Shown here piece by piece: positions 16,817 through 24,918 of a DNA stretch of 32,284 bases. The notes under the pieces are model-generated. The model had not been told where the DNA came from. It ran no database searches and was given only the letters and a program-made list of their open reading frames with translations. This DNA is from CAYLNH01 sp964384625. GTDB lineage: Bacteria > Verrucomicrobiota > Lentisphaeria > JABSQK01. Each line of letters begins with the position of its first letter. Position 1 is the first letter of the stretch. Location of the stretch: contig CAYLNH010000053.1 of NCBI GenBank assembly GCA_964384625.1, forward strand, positions 1-32,284, read 5' to 3'. The position numbers were made by a program, and so were the translations under genes.

Positions 16817-17635
16817 ATGATCGGATCCCGTGAGAGATCCACACCCCTTGAGCTGTTGGTGGCGAAGCCCGGCGAAGTTGAGAGTGTTGTGCACAACCAC
16901 ACGAAAGCGAAGACGAGAGCAATCGCAATGAGGTTCACACTCATCGAGCTGTTGGTGGTGATCGCGATCATCGCGATTCTGGCGGCGTTGCTGCTGCCGG
17001 TGTTGGGTCGTTCCCGCAAGATGGCGCTGCGCACGAGCTGCATGGGCAATCTGCGGCAGTTGGGCCTGGGAGTGGCGATGTACGAAGACGACGCCGACCG
17101 CTGGGTTCCGATCCGTCTGACGCGGTGGCGCCTGCAGTTGCTGGACTACACCAACGGCGACTACGGCGTTTTCAACTGTCCGGCTTCACGATTTCAATGG
17201 CGGGGACCGAACAGCGCGATGGGGCAGGGTTCCCTCGGCGTGCTTTTCCAGCGGCCGTACAGTTTCCGGCGGCTGCGCACCAGCCCGCCGATCCAGATGG
17301 AGGACGGCTGGAACAACAAGTGGTGGGTCTGGGCCTGGCCCAGCGCCGCGGGGCGCGCCTGGAAGGATCCGGCCAACAGCATCTATGCCGCCGATTCCTT
17401 CTGGAGCAGTCTGCCGCTTTCCTACCCCACGTTTGAGGATGAGAACACGACCGGCACCGACCACATCCATATGCCGAGCAAAGCGTCCTATGTTACCGGG
17501 GTCGCTCGTCGTTTTGCGGATCGCCACCTGGGAACAAACTGTGTCTTCCTCGACGGCCGGGTTGAATCCCGGGATACTCAAAAACTGGACGCGCAGCCCT
17601 ACAAAGCGGACGGCACCGTCTGGGATACCTGGTAG
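16817..17635 (+). CDS. Prepilin-like protein with degenerate first signal motif
   Basis: The product has 272 residues. AAGGAG at 16804-16809 points to ATG 16817 rather than the GTG at 16814 or the internal ATG at 16928. The leader contains STPLELLV (from 16838), and then MRFTLIELLVVIAIIAILAALLLPVL begins at 16931. The two motifs share 22 of 27 bases. The mature region has NLRQLGLGVAMYEDDADRWVP, a Trp-rich middle, and RHLGTNCVFLDGRVES near the C-terminus, an H-X8-DG variant. It lies 12 bases after the preceding pilin stop and 58 bases before a glycosidase gene, so all three are probably cotranscribed. The function is inferred from the family. Confidence 0.88.
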   Translation: MIGSRERSTPLELLVAKPGEVESVVHNHTKAKTRAIAMRFTLIELLVVIAIIAILAALLLPVLGRSRKMALRTSCMGNLRQLGLGVAMYEDDADRWVPIRLTRWRLQLLDYTNGDYGVFNCPASRFQWRGPNSAMGQGSLGVLFQRPYSFRRLRTSPPIQMEDGWNNKWWVWAWPSAAGRAWKDPANSIYAADSFWSSLPLSYPTFEDENTTGTDHIHMPSKASYVTGVARRFADRHLGTNCVFLDGRVESRDTQKLDAQPYKADGTVWDTW

Positions 17636-17664
17636 CGAGCCGAGCCGACACACAGAAGAGTCCG

Positions 17665-17697
17665 ATGAAACAAACCGCAAGAGGATATGATTTGTGA
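17665..17697 (+). other. Possible 10-codon upstream ORF overlapping the glycosidase start
   Basis: ATG at 17665 follows AGAAGAG and encodes MKQTARGYDL, ending at a TGA that overlaps the GTG start of the next gene (GTGA). The ribosome site GAGGAT of the glycosidase lies inside it. It could couple or tune translation, or be chance. Confidence 0.3.
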
Positions 17698-19877
17698 ATA
17701 CGTTTTCGACCCGACCACTGGTCATTGGCGATACAACGATCGAACTGAAACGCGCCGGCACGAACTTCCTCGGACTTGGTGAAATTTCGGTGGACGGCGT
17801 CAAACTGCGTCGCGGCAGCGTGCCGATGCTGGCGAAGGTGCGGACGCCGGATGGCGTCGAGCTCGTGGATATGACTTTAGGAGAAACCAGCGCCACAGGC
17901 GACGGACTGGTCCTGTCACTGGGGGCTGCGGCTCGGCCGGGCGCGCTCATGGAGTGGATGCTGCATGAGTGCCGTCCGCGAGTCGCAACCGAGGCCTGGG
18001 GGGAAGCGCCGCAGCCGGTGGAGGACCTTCAGTTCTCGCTGACTCTGACGCCGGCGGCGCGCGACTTCGGGCCGCATGCGGCGCGCGGGTTCTGCTACCA
18101 GTACGCGTATGCCTGTCCGAGCCGGCCGATCTACATGATCACGGACTACGCCACGTGGGAAGTCGGCGGTTCGGCGCTGGGCAACACCATCGCGCAACGC
18201 GGCGCCGTGCGCACGATTGCCGATCTGGATGAGTTGTACTCGACGGAGTGGTATCTGCCGGGCATCACGAACCCGAATATTTTCCAGTTCAAGCCGTTCC
18301 AGACCGCGCTGCAGGGTTTCACGCTGACGCTCGGCCCGGGCGGCGCCTTGCTGACCTGGGCGACCGAAGTCGCCCACATTCGGACGCTGCTGCAGAAGCA
18401 GCGCGGCGCCGCCGAGATCGAACACTGGCACGAACACTGCGCCGATCTCGGTCCGGAACTGACGACCTCGCCCATGGAGGTCCTGTGGATCCCCGGCGAT
18501 TTCACGACTGCCGCGGCGTTGGCGAATCTGTATTTTCACATCACCGAGGTGATCTACCCGGAACTGCATCGGCAGGCCGGTTTGCGCCGGGAACGCATCA
18601 AGCCCTACGGCACGATTGAGGAATGGGAACTGCCGGACCTCGAGCACTACACGCAGAACGGGCTGCCCAAACTGCTGGATGCCGGGGTCAAGACCGTGTT
18701 CCTGGCGAACATGTTTGAAAACAACATGAACACCTACGGCGTCGGCAACATGTGCTGTACGGTGGATTACCGAATCGCCGAGACCGTGGGCAAGGCGAAG
18801 GTGAAGGCGTTCTGCGACCGCGCCCGCGCAGCCGGGGCCGAGGTGCAGATGTGGGGGAACACGGCCATCTCCGACCTCGCCTGGAAATGTTCGCAGCGCA
18901 ACGGGGCAAAACAGCGCATCGATTTCCTGCCGCTGGAAGGCTCGATCATGGACGTGCTGAAGACGGCCGCGACGCCCTTTGTCCGGAACGCCTTCGGCGC
19001 CATGGAGGCCGATCATTATTCGCCGGTGTTCTGCCAGCTCAACCTGCGCGACCAGACCGTGCGCGACTACTGGCACAAATGCTGGCGCGACGCCCACGAA
19101 CAGATCGGTATCGACGGCATCTTCCTGGACAGCAGTTTCAACATGAGCAGCGACAAGTTTCACTGGTCCTACTGGCCGGACGGCGCGCAGAAAGGCGCCA
19201 CGATCGATCAGACGCATCTGCATGGACACCAGCGGCCGGCGTCTGAGCCGCAGCCGCAGATCCTGTCGCAGTATCACGCGCATCTGTCGCTGATGGCGGA
19301 AATGCAGTGCTACGGCTACCATTACTGCGCCGAAGACGTCGGCGTGTTCGGTCTGCACCGCAGCGGGCCGGACGTGGTCAAACGGCTGGACCACCTGTTC
19401 ATGTGGTTCGACGGCTATTGCCAATTCGATCCGCAGGCGGTCCTTGATGCCGGTGAAGATCCTGATCGCGTGTTTTTTCTGGGGCTGGCCTATCGCGTCA
19501 TGTGGAATCTCTTCTGGGACATCGACAACGACGAGTTGACCTGGGGGCATTGCAGCAGCAAGACCCCCTTGGACCCGCCGACCGCACCGCAACTGCGACT
19601 GCTGCAGATCTACAGCGAGGTCGAAGCCGACATGGTCAACCGCGAGGTGCTCGCCGACGAGGCTGCGGTTTTGTATGCCGGTCCGGACAATCTGATCGTC
19701 TGGGCTGCAGAGCCGGTTGCGTTGGCATTGGAGTCGGCGGGCCGCATTGAGGACCTGGTCCGCGGCGACACCATTACCGCCGGGGGGTGGCAGGCGGAAG
19801 CGCGGCATGTCTACCGTGTTCCCGGCGGCGTCGTTAAGCCGTCGTCGCCACGTATCGAAGCGGAGCAATACGCATGA
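17694..19877 (+). CDS. Cytoplasmic alpha-galactosidase-like (GH-D-type) glycoside hydrolase
   Basis: The product has 727 residues from a GTG at 17694, with GAGGAT seven bases upstream. It has no signal peptide. An N-terminal beta-sandwich region (about 1-280) precedes a TIM barrel of about 300-620. GIDGIFLDSSFNMSS places a conserved-looking Asp (D479) at a strand end, as in the nucleophile position of clan GH-D enzymes (GH27/31/36). HYCAEDVGVFGLHRSG and LFMWFDGY lie further along. A short beta C-terminal domain ends in EAEQYA. It probably hydrolyses oligosaccharides after import, but I cannot name the exact family or the acid/base residue. Its stop overlaps the next pilin start (ATGA), so this sugar enzyme is translationally coupled to a pilin gene. 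Confidence 0.75.
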   Translation: MNTFSTRPLVIGDTTIELKRAGTNFLGLGEISVDGVKLRRGSVPMLAKVRTPDGVELVDMTLGETSATGDGLVLSLGAAARPGALMEWMLHECRPRVATEAWGEAPQPVEDLQFSLTLTPAARDFGPHAARGFCYQYAYACPSRPIYMITDYATWEVGGSALGNTIAQRGAVRTIADLDELYSTEWYLPGITNPNIFQFKPFQTALQGFTLTLGPGGALLTWATEVAHIRTLLQKQRGAAEIEHWHEHCADLGPELTTSPMEVLWIPGDFTTAAALANLYFHITEVIYPELHRQAGLRRERIKPYGTIEEWELPDLEHYTQNGLPKLLDAGVKTVFLANMFENNMNTYGVGNMCCTVDYRIAETVGKAKVKAFCDRARAAGAEVQMWGNTAISDLAWKCSQRNGAKQRIDFLPLEGSIMDVLKTAATPFVRNAFGAMEADHYSPVFCQLNLRDQTVRDYWHKCWRDAHEQIGIDGIFLDSSFNMSSDKFHWSYWPDGAQKGATIDQTHLHGHQRPASEPQPQILSQYHAHLSLMAEMQCYGYHYCAEDVGVFGLHRSGPDVVKRLDHLFMWFDGYCQFDPQAVLDAGEDPDRVFFLGLAYRVMWNLFWDIDNDELTWGHCSSKTPLDPPTAPQLRLLQIYSEVEADMVNREVLADEAAVLYAGPDNLIVWAAEPVALALESAGRIEDLVRGDTITAGGWQAEARHVYRVPGGVVKPSSPRIEAEQYA

Positions 19878-20707
19878 ACATCATTTCACAGCGGCCCTCC
19901 GATCGAACCCGATCACGGCGGGGAATCGGTGTTGTCAAACCCGGCGGGCACCGCCGGCAGCGGCGGCAGGCGACGTGCGGCGGGCGTAGTGAACGAGCAC
20001 GTTCCGCTGGATTTACTTTGGTTGAGCTGTTGGTGGTGATCGCGATCATCGGTGTATTGGCCGCGCTGCTGCTGCCGGTGCTGGCGCGGGCGAAGGATGC
20101 GGCGGCCACGGCCGAGTGCAATTCCAACCTGCGACAGATCAGTCTGGCGACGCTGATGTATCGCGAGGATTACGATGGGCTGCACGTAATCAACACCGGC
20201 TACAACGATCACGCGCCGCCGCCGTTCGGCGATCATCCAAAGCAGATCTGGTCGAAGATCCTGGTGCAGGACTACCCGGAGGTGATTCCCTGTTTCAAGT
20301 GTCCGGCACAGACGGTCAAGTGCTGGAACGGCAGTCCGAACAACCGGCAGTACGCCCTGAACCTGTTTGTCATCCAGGAGAGCCGGCATTGGAAGTTCGG
20401 GTTGTTGAGCAGGCTCCATTTTATGCGTGACCCGAGCAGTACGTTGCACCTGACCGACGCGCCGGGATCGGATCTCTACGGCAACGCCTGGGCGTTGAAA
20501 GACCACGAACAGGTTCGTATCGAGTGGATGAAGCCGGGCAAACCATTTCACTCGATTGCCATGACGCAGCACCTGCGGCGTTTCAACCGCGCCTGGGCCG
20601 ACGGCCATGTGTCGCTGCTGGAGACCACCGATGTCTACGGCTGGGCCACGGACGGGGACAACTGGGAAGTCGACTGGCTGACGCAGCCGGCCCGCATGTA
20701 CCCCTGA
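19874..20707 (+). CDS. Prepilin-like protein with long basic leader
   Basis: The product has 277 residues. ATG 19874 overlaps the previous stop by four bases (ATGA), with GGAG eight bases before it. A 46-residue Arg/Gly-rich leader precedes GFTLVELLVVIAIIGVLAALLLPVL. This is the only pilin here with the classical Gly at -1. The mature part has NLRQISLATLMYREDYDGL, a CPAQTVKCW pair of cysteines, and QHLRRFNRAWADGHVSLLE at the C-terminus, a true H-X9-DG motif. The leader is far longer than the usual 5-25 residues and may be a decayed version of the doubled signal seen in neighbouring genes. Confidence 0.88.
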   Translation: MNIISQRPSDRTRSRRGIGVVKPGGHRRQRRQATCGGRSERARSAGFTLVELLVVIAIIGVLAALLLPVLARAKDAAATAECNSNLRQISLATLMYREDYDGLHVINTGYNDHAPPPFGDHPKQIWSKILVQDYPEVIPCFKCPAQTVKCWNGSPNNRQYALNLFVIQESRHWKFGLLSRLHFMRDPSSTLHLTDAPGSDLYGNAWALKDHEQVRIEWMKPGKPFHSIAMTQHLRRFNRAWADGHVSLLETTDVYGWATDGDNWEVDWLTQPARMYP

Positions 20708-20756
20708 AGACCCGCCGTCGCACAAGGCTATGGTGGGCAGGCAGAATTGCCTCTAG

Positions 20757-20776
20757 GGCGCCGGCAGACCGGCGCC
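20757..20776. terminator. GC-rich hairpin between two pilin genes
   Basis: GGCGCCGG and CCGGCGCC pair perfectly around CAGA, about 50 bases after the stop of one pilin gene and 57 bases before the next. No T-run follows. It may be an attenuator or an RNA stability element. Confidence 0.4.
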
Positions 20777-20833
20777 GGAATCGGAATGAAGTTGGTTGCG
20801 TACAGTCGTCGGCTCAGACTGAAGGAGCCGGGA

Positions 20834-21811
20834 ATGAACCAGACAAGACGGTTTACGCTGATTGAGCTACTGGTGGTGGTTGCCATTATCGGTATTCTCG
20901 CCGCGATGCTGTTGCCCGTATTGATTCGCGCGAAGCAGGCCAGCTACGCGGCGTTGTGCCGGAACAACCTCAAGCAGATCGGCATCGCCGCGGCGATGTA
21001 TCAGGATGACAATGATGAGTTCCTGCTGATCAGCTCGACCACCAACTACGAAACGGCCGCCGATGCCATGGCCATTGACATCAGCGGCCCGAGTTGTGTC
21101 GGCGGCCACCCTTCACTCGACCCGCCGGGAATGGGTTCGCCCAACCGCCAACTGTGGTTCGACGCCTTCATGCCTTACATCGGAGTCAACGGCTTGCGGC
21201 CGTCCGTGGCCGGGCGGGTGGCCGAAGGCGGCAACGACGGGATGAAGCGGGCCGGGCAGGTCAAGCAGTTCTTCGAGCTGGCGCAGCTCTACTTCTGTCC
21301 CCAGGACCCGATGGCCGGGGCGCCCATTACGGTAGCTGACGATCCCTGCTTCAACGGCTGGCATCTGTGGTGGGTCACCTACGCACCACCGGGCAACGTG
21401 ATGCGGGCCTACGGGGTTGAGGACCCGGCCCAGCCGGTGAATCTCTGTACCGCCAACGCCCACAGCGCCCGCACCTCGGCGCACCGGGTTAACCGGGTGA
21501 CCCAGGCCGCCAACATCGTGTTCCTCGGCGAAGGTGGGCACTGGGGCATCTGGGGCAAATGGTGGCTGGCCGAATCAAACCTGGCCAATGTCCAGCAAGG
21601 AGGATCCTGGGTGGACAAATGGAAATGGACTCATCCCGGCGGCGGCCCCAACTACCTGTTCTTCGACGGTCATGTCGAAGCCCCCGGCTATCCTCCTCAC
21701 GACCTGAACCACACTGCCGCCAGCGGCACCACCATTGACGGCAAGTTCTATTCCGGGAACGGCTGGAGCGGATTCCTGGACGAGTTCCACGGCGGCAGCT
21801 GCCCCCATTAG
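20834..21811 (+). CDS. Prepilin-like protein (pseudopilin) with H-X-DG motif
   Basis: The product has 325 residues from ATG 20834, with GAAGGAG six bases upstream; the frame is open further upstream but without a ribosome site. The short leader MNQTRR precedes FTLIELLVVVAIIGILAAMLLPVL, with Arg at -1. The mature protein has NLKQIGIAAAMYQDDNDEF, a long loop-rich middle with several Cys and Trp, and HPGGGPNYLFFDGHVEAPG near the C-terminus (H-X10-DG). It is longer than the neighbouring pilins, consistent with a minor or specialised pseudopilin. It is the fourth pilin-like gene of the rightward run. Confidence 0.9.
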   Translation: MNQTRRFTLIELLVVVAIIGILAAMLLPVLIRAKQASYAALCRNNLKQIGIAAAMYQDDNDEFLLISSTTNYETAADAMAIDISGPSCVGGHPSLDPPGMGSPNRQLWFDAFMPYIGVNGLRPSVAGRVAEGGNDGMKRAGQVKQFFELAQLYFCPQDPMAGAPITVADDPCFNGWHLWWVTYAPPGNVMRAYGVEDPAQPVNLCTANAHSARTSAHRVNRVTQAANIVFLGEGGHWGIWGKWWLAESNLANVQQGGSWVDKWKWTHPGGGPNYLFFDGHVEAPGYPPHDLNHTAASGTTIDGKFYSGNGWSGFLDEFHGGSCPH

Positions 21812-21866
21812 GCTCGCACGTCCGGGCACCATAGCCGTCGGTCACAGCCAATCTGAAGGAGTTAAG

Positions 21867-22724
21867 ATGAAGAAAACAGGGCGCTTCACGCTGATCGAGT
21901 TATTGGTCGTCGTCGCGATCATTGCGATTCTGGCGGCGATGCTGCTGCCGGTGTTGAGTCGGGCGCGGGATACAGCCGCGCGGGCGCTGGATGCGAACAA
22001 CCTGAAGCAACTGCAGTTGGCCTTACTGACCTATATGGATGAGGCCGACGATTACCAGCCGATTCAATGGTGCGGGTCCGCAGCGATCGAGCGCAACTCG
22101 ATATACCCGGTCGTCCTGGCCGAATACCTGGGATTCCCGGACGTCGGTAAGCAGGCTTACGTCAACGGCGCCGGCGGCCCCTTCTGGAAATTCGTCGAGC
22201 AGACAACGATCGACAACGGCAAGATGACGGTGTATCACTGTCCGCAGGAACGTGTCTGGAAGACCGGCGCCGGGGGGCAGGATATCAATCGGGCGGCAGG
22301 CGAAGCTTACGGAACGCACATCCCGGACTGGCCGCACCTGACGACCTACCTGGCCATCGACAAATCCTGGGATGCCAAGATTGCGGCGCTTGACGGCCCG
22401 TACACGCACAGCGATAAACTCTACGGCAACACCTGGCTGCGGGCCAACAAGACGATGGCACAACTGACGGACCCGGCGGCGTCCGCGGTGTTTTCGCATC
22501 GTTCCGGGGATGAGTCGCAGTATTCCTATCTCCTCGGCACCTACTACGGGGCGCCGGTGCCGAAGCACTGGGCCGGCATTGGCTATGCCCGGCGCATCAC
22601 CCACGGCGGTTATCTGCCGATCGGCTTCCTCGACGGCCACGTCGAGAATATCAAGGATACCGACGCCCAGGCGAACCACGGTCCCGGGAATCCCGTCGTG
22701 CTCTATGGCTCCTATATGCCGTAA
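21867..22724 (+). CDS. Prepilin-like protein (pseudopilin) with H-X9-DG motif
   Basis: The product has 285 residues from ATG 21867, with AAGGAG five bases upstream. Leader MKKTGR is followed by FTLIELLVVVAIIAILAAMLLPVL, with Arg at -1. The mature part contains NLKQLQLALLTYMDEADDYQP and ITHGGYLPIGFLDGHVENI, an exact H-X9-DG motif. It lies 55 bases after the previous pilin stop and is the last gene of the rightward run. It converges on the LacI gene across 45 bases in which I see no clear terminator. Confidence 0.9.
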   Translation: MKKTGRFTLIELLVVVAIIAILAAMLLPVLSRARDTAARALDANNLKQLQLALLTYMDEADDYQPIQWCGSAAIERNSIYPVVLAEYLGFPDVGKQAYVNGAGGPFWKFVEQTTIDNGKMTVYHCPQERVWKTGAGGQDINRAAGEAYGTHIPDWPHLTTYLAIDKSWDAKIAALDGPYTHSDKLYGNTWLRANKTMAQLTDPAASAVFSHRSGDESQYSYLLGTYYGAPVPKHWAGIGYARRITHGGYLPIGFLDGHVENIKDTDAQANHGPGNPVVLYGSYMP

Positions 22725-22769
22725 TGATGGGCGGAAAGGAAACCGAGCCTCCGTTCCTGGCTGGAAAAC

Positions 22770-23807
22770 TTACGCCGGGCCATGGGAGCCGCGGAGATGC
22801 AATTCGGCTGGGAAGATGTGGCGCGTCGGTTGCTCGTCCGACTCCAGCAATTTCAGTGACCGCTGGACCATCGCGTTGACCGGCAGGTCCATGGTGGTCA
22901 GCGGCACCGTCAGGCCCTCGGCGTAGACCGACCCCTCCCACGCGACCATGGTCAGATCCTGCGGTACCTGCCAGCCCTGCTCCTGTGCCGCCAGCAGACC
23001 GGCCATTGCCGACTGATCGTTATTGAAGATCGCCGCGGTGACGCGGTGTCGGCGACAGCAGTCGACGAAGCGCTCGCCCAGGTCCGGAGTGAATTTCGCT
23101 AACGAGGTCTCGTCGGTGGTCGTGCCGGCAACCCAATGGACCTCAAGGCCGAGGGCGGTCAGTTCCCCGATCATGGCTGCGCCGTCGTTTTCAAACAGGA
23201 ACGCAATCCGCCGATGACCCAGGTCCTGCAGCAGTTGTCCGATGCGGCGCATGGCGCCGTAGCGATCGACGCCGACCAGATGGGCGCCCGCATCCAGGAG
23301 GTCCTGCGCGTGCCGGCCGAAGCCGAAGCGGTAGTTGTGCACCACAATGCGGTCGAAGTTCTGCAAGAGCGGCAGGAGCACCTCCGGACGGCGGATCTCC
23401 GAGCGGTCGCCGCCGACCTGAAGCCAGAGCAGCCGACTGCAGCGCCGGGCCGCCAGCTCCTGCAGACCGCCGACATTGTCCTTTCCCGAGCTGACTACGA
23501 TTTCCATCGGGCGACCGTGCAGTTGCGGGAAAAACAACTGCAGGTCCGCGGTCAGGTAGCGGTAGAACGCCCGTTGCAGCAGAATACCCAGGACCTGTCG
23601 TTGCTGACCGCCGGCGCGCAGATCCCGCGCCTGCCGTGACGGCACGTACCCGGTTTGCTGCAGATAGGCTTCGACCCGGGCGATGGTTTCTTCGGAGATG
23701 CGCCGTTGCCGGGCCGTACCGTTGATGACGGCGGAGACGGTGCGGCGATGCAGGCCGAGAGCGGCGGCGATGTCGGCCATGGTCGGTCGCTGTCGAGCGG
23801 TCTTCAT
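22770..23807 (-). CDS. LacI-family transcriptional repressor
   Basis: The product has 345 residues, a normal length for the family. The N-terminal helix-turn-helix with hinge is clear (TMADIAAALGLHRRTVSAVINGTARQRRISEETIARV, described here in parts: recognition helix near RRTVSAVING, residues about 9-35). The C-terminal periplasmic-binding-like sensor follows (RIGQLLQDLGHRRIAFLFEN, AAIFNNDQSAMAGLLAA, VPQDLTMVAWEG). It is divergent from a pilin gene, with a perfect 20-bp palindrome between them. The palindrome lies within or near its own upstream promoter region, so autoregulation is also likely. The effector is unknown and is probably a sugar. Confidence 0.95.
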   Translation of the reverse strand: MKTARQRPTMADIAAALGLHRRTVSAVINGTARQRRISEETIARVEAYLQQTGYVPSRQARDLRAGGQQRQVLGILLQRAFYRYLTADLQLFFPQLHGRPMEIVVSSGKDNVGGLQELAARRCSRLLWLQVGGDRSEIRRPEVLLPLLQNFDRIVVHNYRFGFGRHAQDLLDAGAHLVGVDRYGAMRRIGQLLQDLGHRRIAFLFENDGAAMIGELTALGLEVHWVAGTTTDETSLAKFTPDLGERFVDCCRRHRVTAAIFNNDQSAMAGLLAAQEQGWQVPQDLTMVAWEGSVYAEGLTVPLTTMDLPVNAMVQRSLKLLESDEQPTRHIFPAELHLRGSHGPA

Positions 23808-23823
23808 TCTTTGCGGCTTTCGT

Positions 23824-23851
23824 TTGATTTCCGGGTGTAACCCGCTATACT
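23824..23851 (+). promoter_or_regulatory. Candidate sigma-70 promoter for the pilin at 23899
   Basis: TTGATT (23824-23829) and TATACT (23846-23851) are 16 bases apart. The predicted transcription start, near 23858, touches the left edge of the palindromic operator, so a bound repressor would block initiation. Confidence 0.65.
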
Positions 23852-23858
23852 ACATTAC

Positions 23859-23878
23859 TGCACCACACGTGTGGTGCA
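23859..23878. promoter_or_regulatory. Perfect 20-bp palindromic operator of LacI type
   Basis: TGCACCACACGTGTGGTGCA is its own reverse complement over all 20 bases, with a central CG as in typical LacI-family operators. It lies between the divergent lacI-type gene and the pilin gene, immediately after the pilin -10. Binding by the adjacent repressor is inferred. Confidence 0.85.
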
Positions 23879-23898
23879 AATGAAATGCGGGACAAAGT

Positions 23899-24657
23899 AT
23901 GATGAAAAGATTCACGCTGATCGAGCTGTTGGTGGTCATCGCAATCATCGCGATTCTGGCGGCGTTGCTGCTGCCGGTCCTCGGCCGTGCCAAGTACCAG
24001 GCGCAGTTGACTGTGTGTACGTCGGTCCAGCGTCAGTGCGGCATGGGCCTGTTCATGTTTGCCGAGGAAAACGACCGGGAGTTCCCGTCGCGGGACTGTT
24101 ACCAGCGTTCATTCGCTAAAGACACGCATGCCGACGACCGCGAACGCCTGCTGGCGGCGGTGCCGCCGGAGGTGCTTGCCTGCCCGTTCGGTCCGGTCTT
24201 CTACGATTTCGCCGGGGTCGGATCAGACTTCGTCATCGTCAACTACGAGATGTATTTCGGCAGTCCGCTGGAGGTTGGTCAGGGTGCCTCGGCGAACTAC
24301 CGTGTCGGCGACATGATGACCTGGAATGCCGGCGGCACGACCTACGAATTTGACGTGTTGCTGGCGGACCTGGACCGTTGGCGGTCGACCACCACGCGCC
24401 TGTCTTCGGCTCATCCCGATCGCGACGGCATCCTTTCGGTGAATCAGGGCAGCACATCCTATTCCTCGATCAACCAATATGGCGGCGTCGCCAGTGTACG
24501 TGGAGAGATCGACCGCAACTTCCTGCGCACCGACGGCTCCTGCTACCGGTTGACCGGGATTGCGACGCCGCATCCGGTTTGCGATCCGCGCCTCGTGGCG
24601 GTGCCGTTCAAAAACGACGAGCTGACCCACGCCAACGGCTATCTGCCGCCGGAATGA
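23899..24657 (+). CDS. Prepilin-like protein under apparent LacI control
   Basis: The product has 252 residues from ATG 23899; the adjacent ATG at 23902 is an alternative, and the ribosome site (GCGGGA) is weak. Its leader is only MMKR before FTLIELLVVIAIIAILAALLLPVL, with Arg at -1. The mature part has VQRQCGMGLFMFAEENDREFPS and is rich in aromatic residues. I see no H-X9-DG motif near the C-terminus, so it belongs to a different subgroup from the rightward run. It is transcribed alone, from a promoter abutting the palindromic operator. Confidence 0.88.
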   Translation: MMKRFTLIELLVVIAIIAILAALLLPVLGRAKYQAQLTVCTSVQRQCGMGLFMFAEENDREFPSRDCYQRSFAKDTHADDRERLLAAVPPEVLACPFGPVFYDFAGVGSDFVIVNYEMYFGSPLEVGQGASANYRVGDMMTWNAGGTTYEFDVLLADLDRWRSTTTRLSSAHPDRDGILSVNQGSTSYSSINQYGGVASVRGEIDRNFLRTDGSCYRLTGIATPHPVCDPRLVAVPFKNDELTHANGYLPPE

Positions 24658-24849
24658 TTAGTTCATAAGCCTTCTGCTGCGAGCCGCCTTTGCACTCCAT
24701 CTCATGAGCTTCCAGCTGACGCCGCCCTCGGAGTATGACAGCACATACTCATTCTCGCCAATGCCCCCGAGCCCGAAAACGGACAACTCGGAGAGCTGCG
24801 ATCTGATCCCGCACCCCTTTTGCGGCCGGTGTACCTTCTCCCACTTCAT
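24658..24849 (-). CDS. Candidate small ORF, 63 residues, unknown
   Basis: An ATG at 24849 (or 24888 in the same frame) opens a frame ending at 24658, downstream of the lyase-like gene on the same strand. It reads MKWEKVHRPQKGCG at the start and ENEYVLSYSEGG further on. The middle looks protein-like, but there is no convincing ribosome site and the C-terminus is Arg-rich. It may instead be a noncoding repeat. Nothing else is visible in 24658-24918. Confidence 0.25.
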   Translation of the reverse strand: MKWEKVHRPQKGCGIRSQLSELSVFGLGGIGENEYVLSYSEGGVSWKLMRWSAKAARSRRLMN

Positions 24850-24918
24850 ACCGTTGCGTCCCGGTTCATCGCCGGCAGGCCCTCGCATCCTGCAGCCTGG
24901 AGCTCACTCTGGCCAGTT

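Noticed and set aside
17916..19868. Minus-strand frame of 650 codons opposite the alpha-galactosidase-like gene.
   Set aside because: The plus-strand gene has a ribosome site, TIM-barrel motifs and operon overlaps; the minus frame has none.
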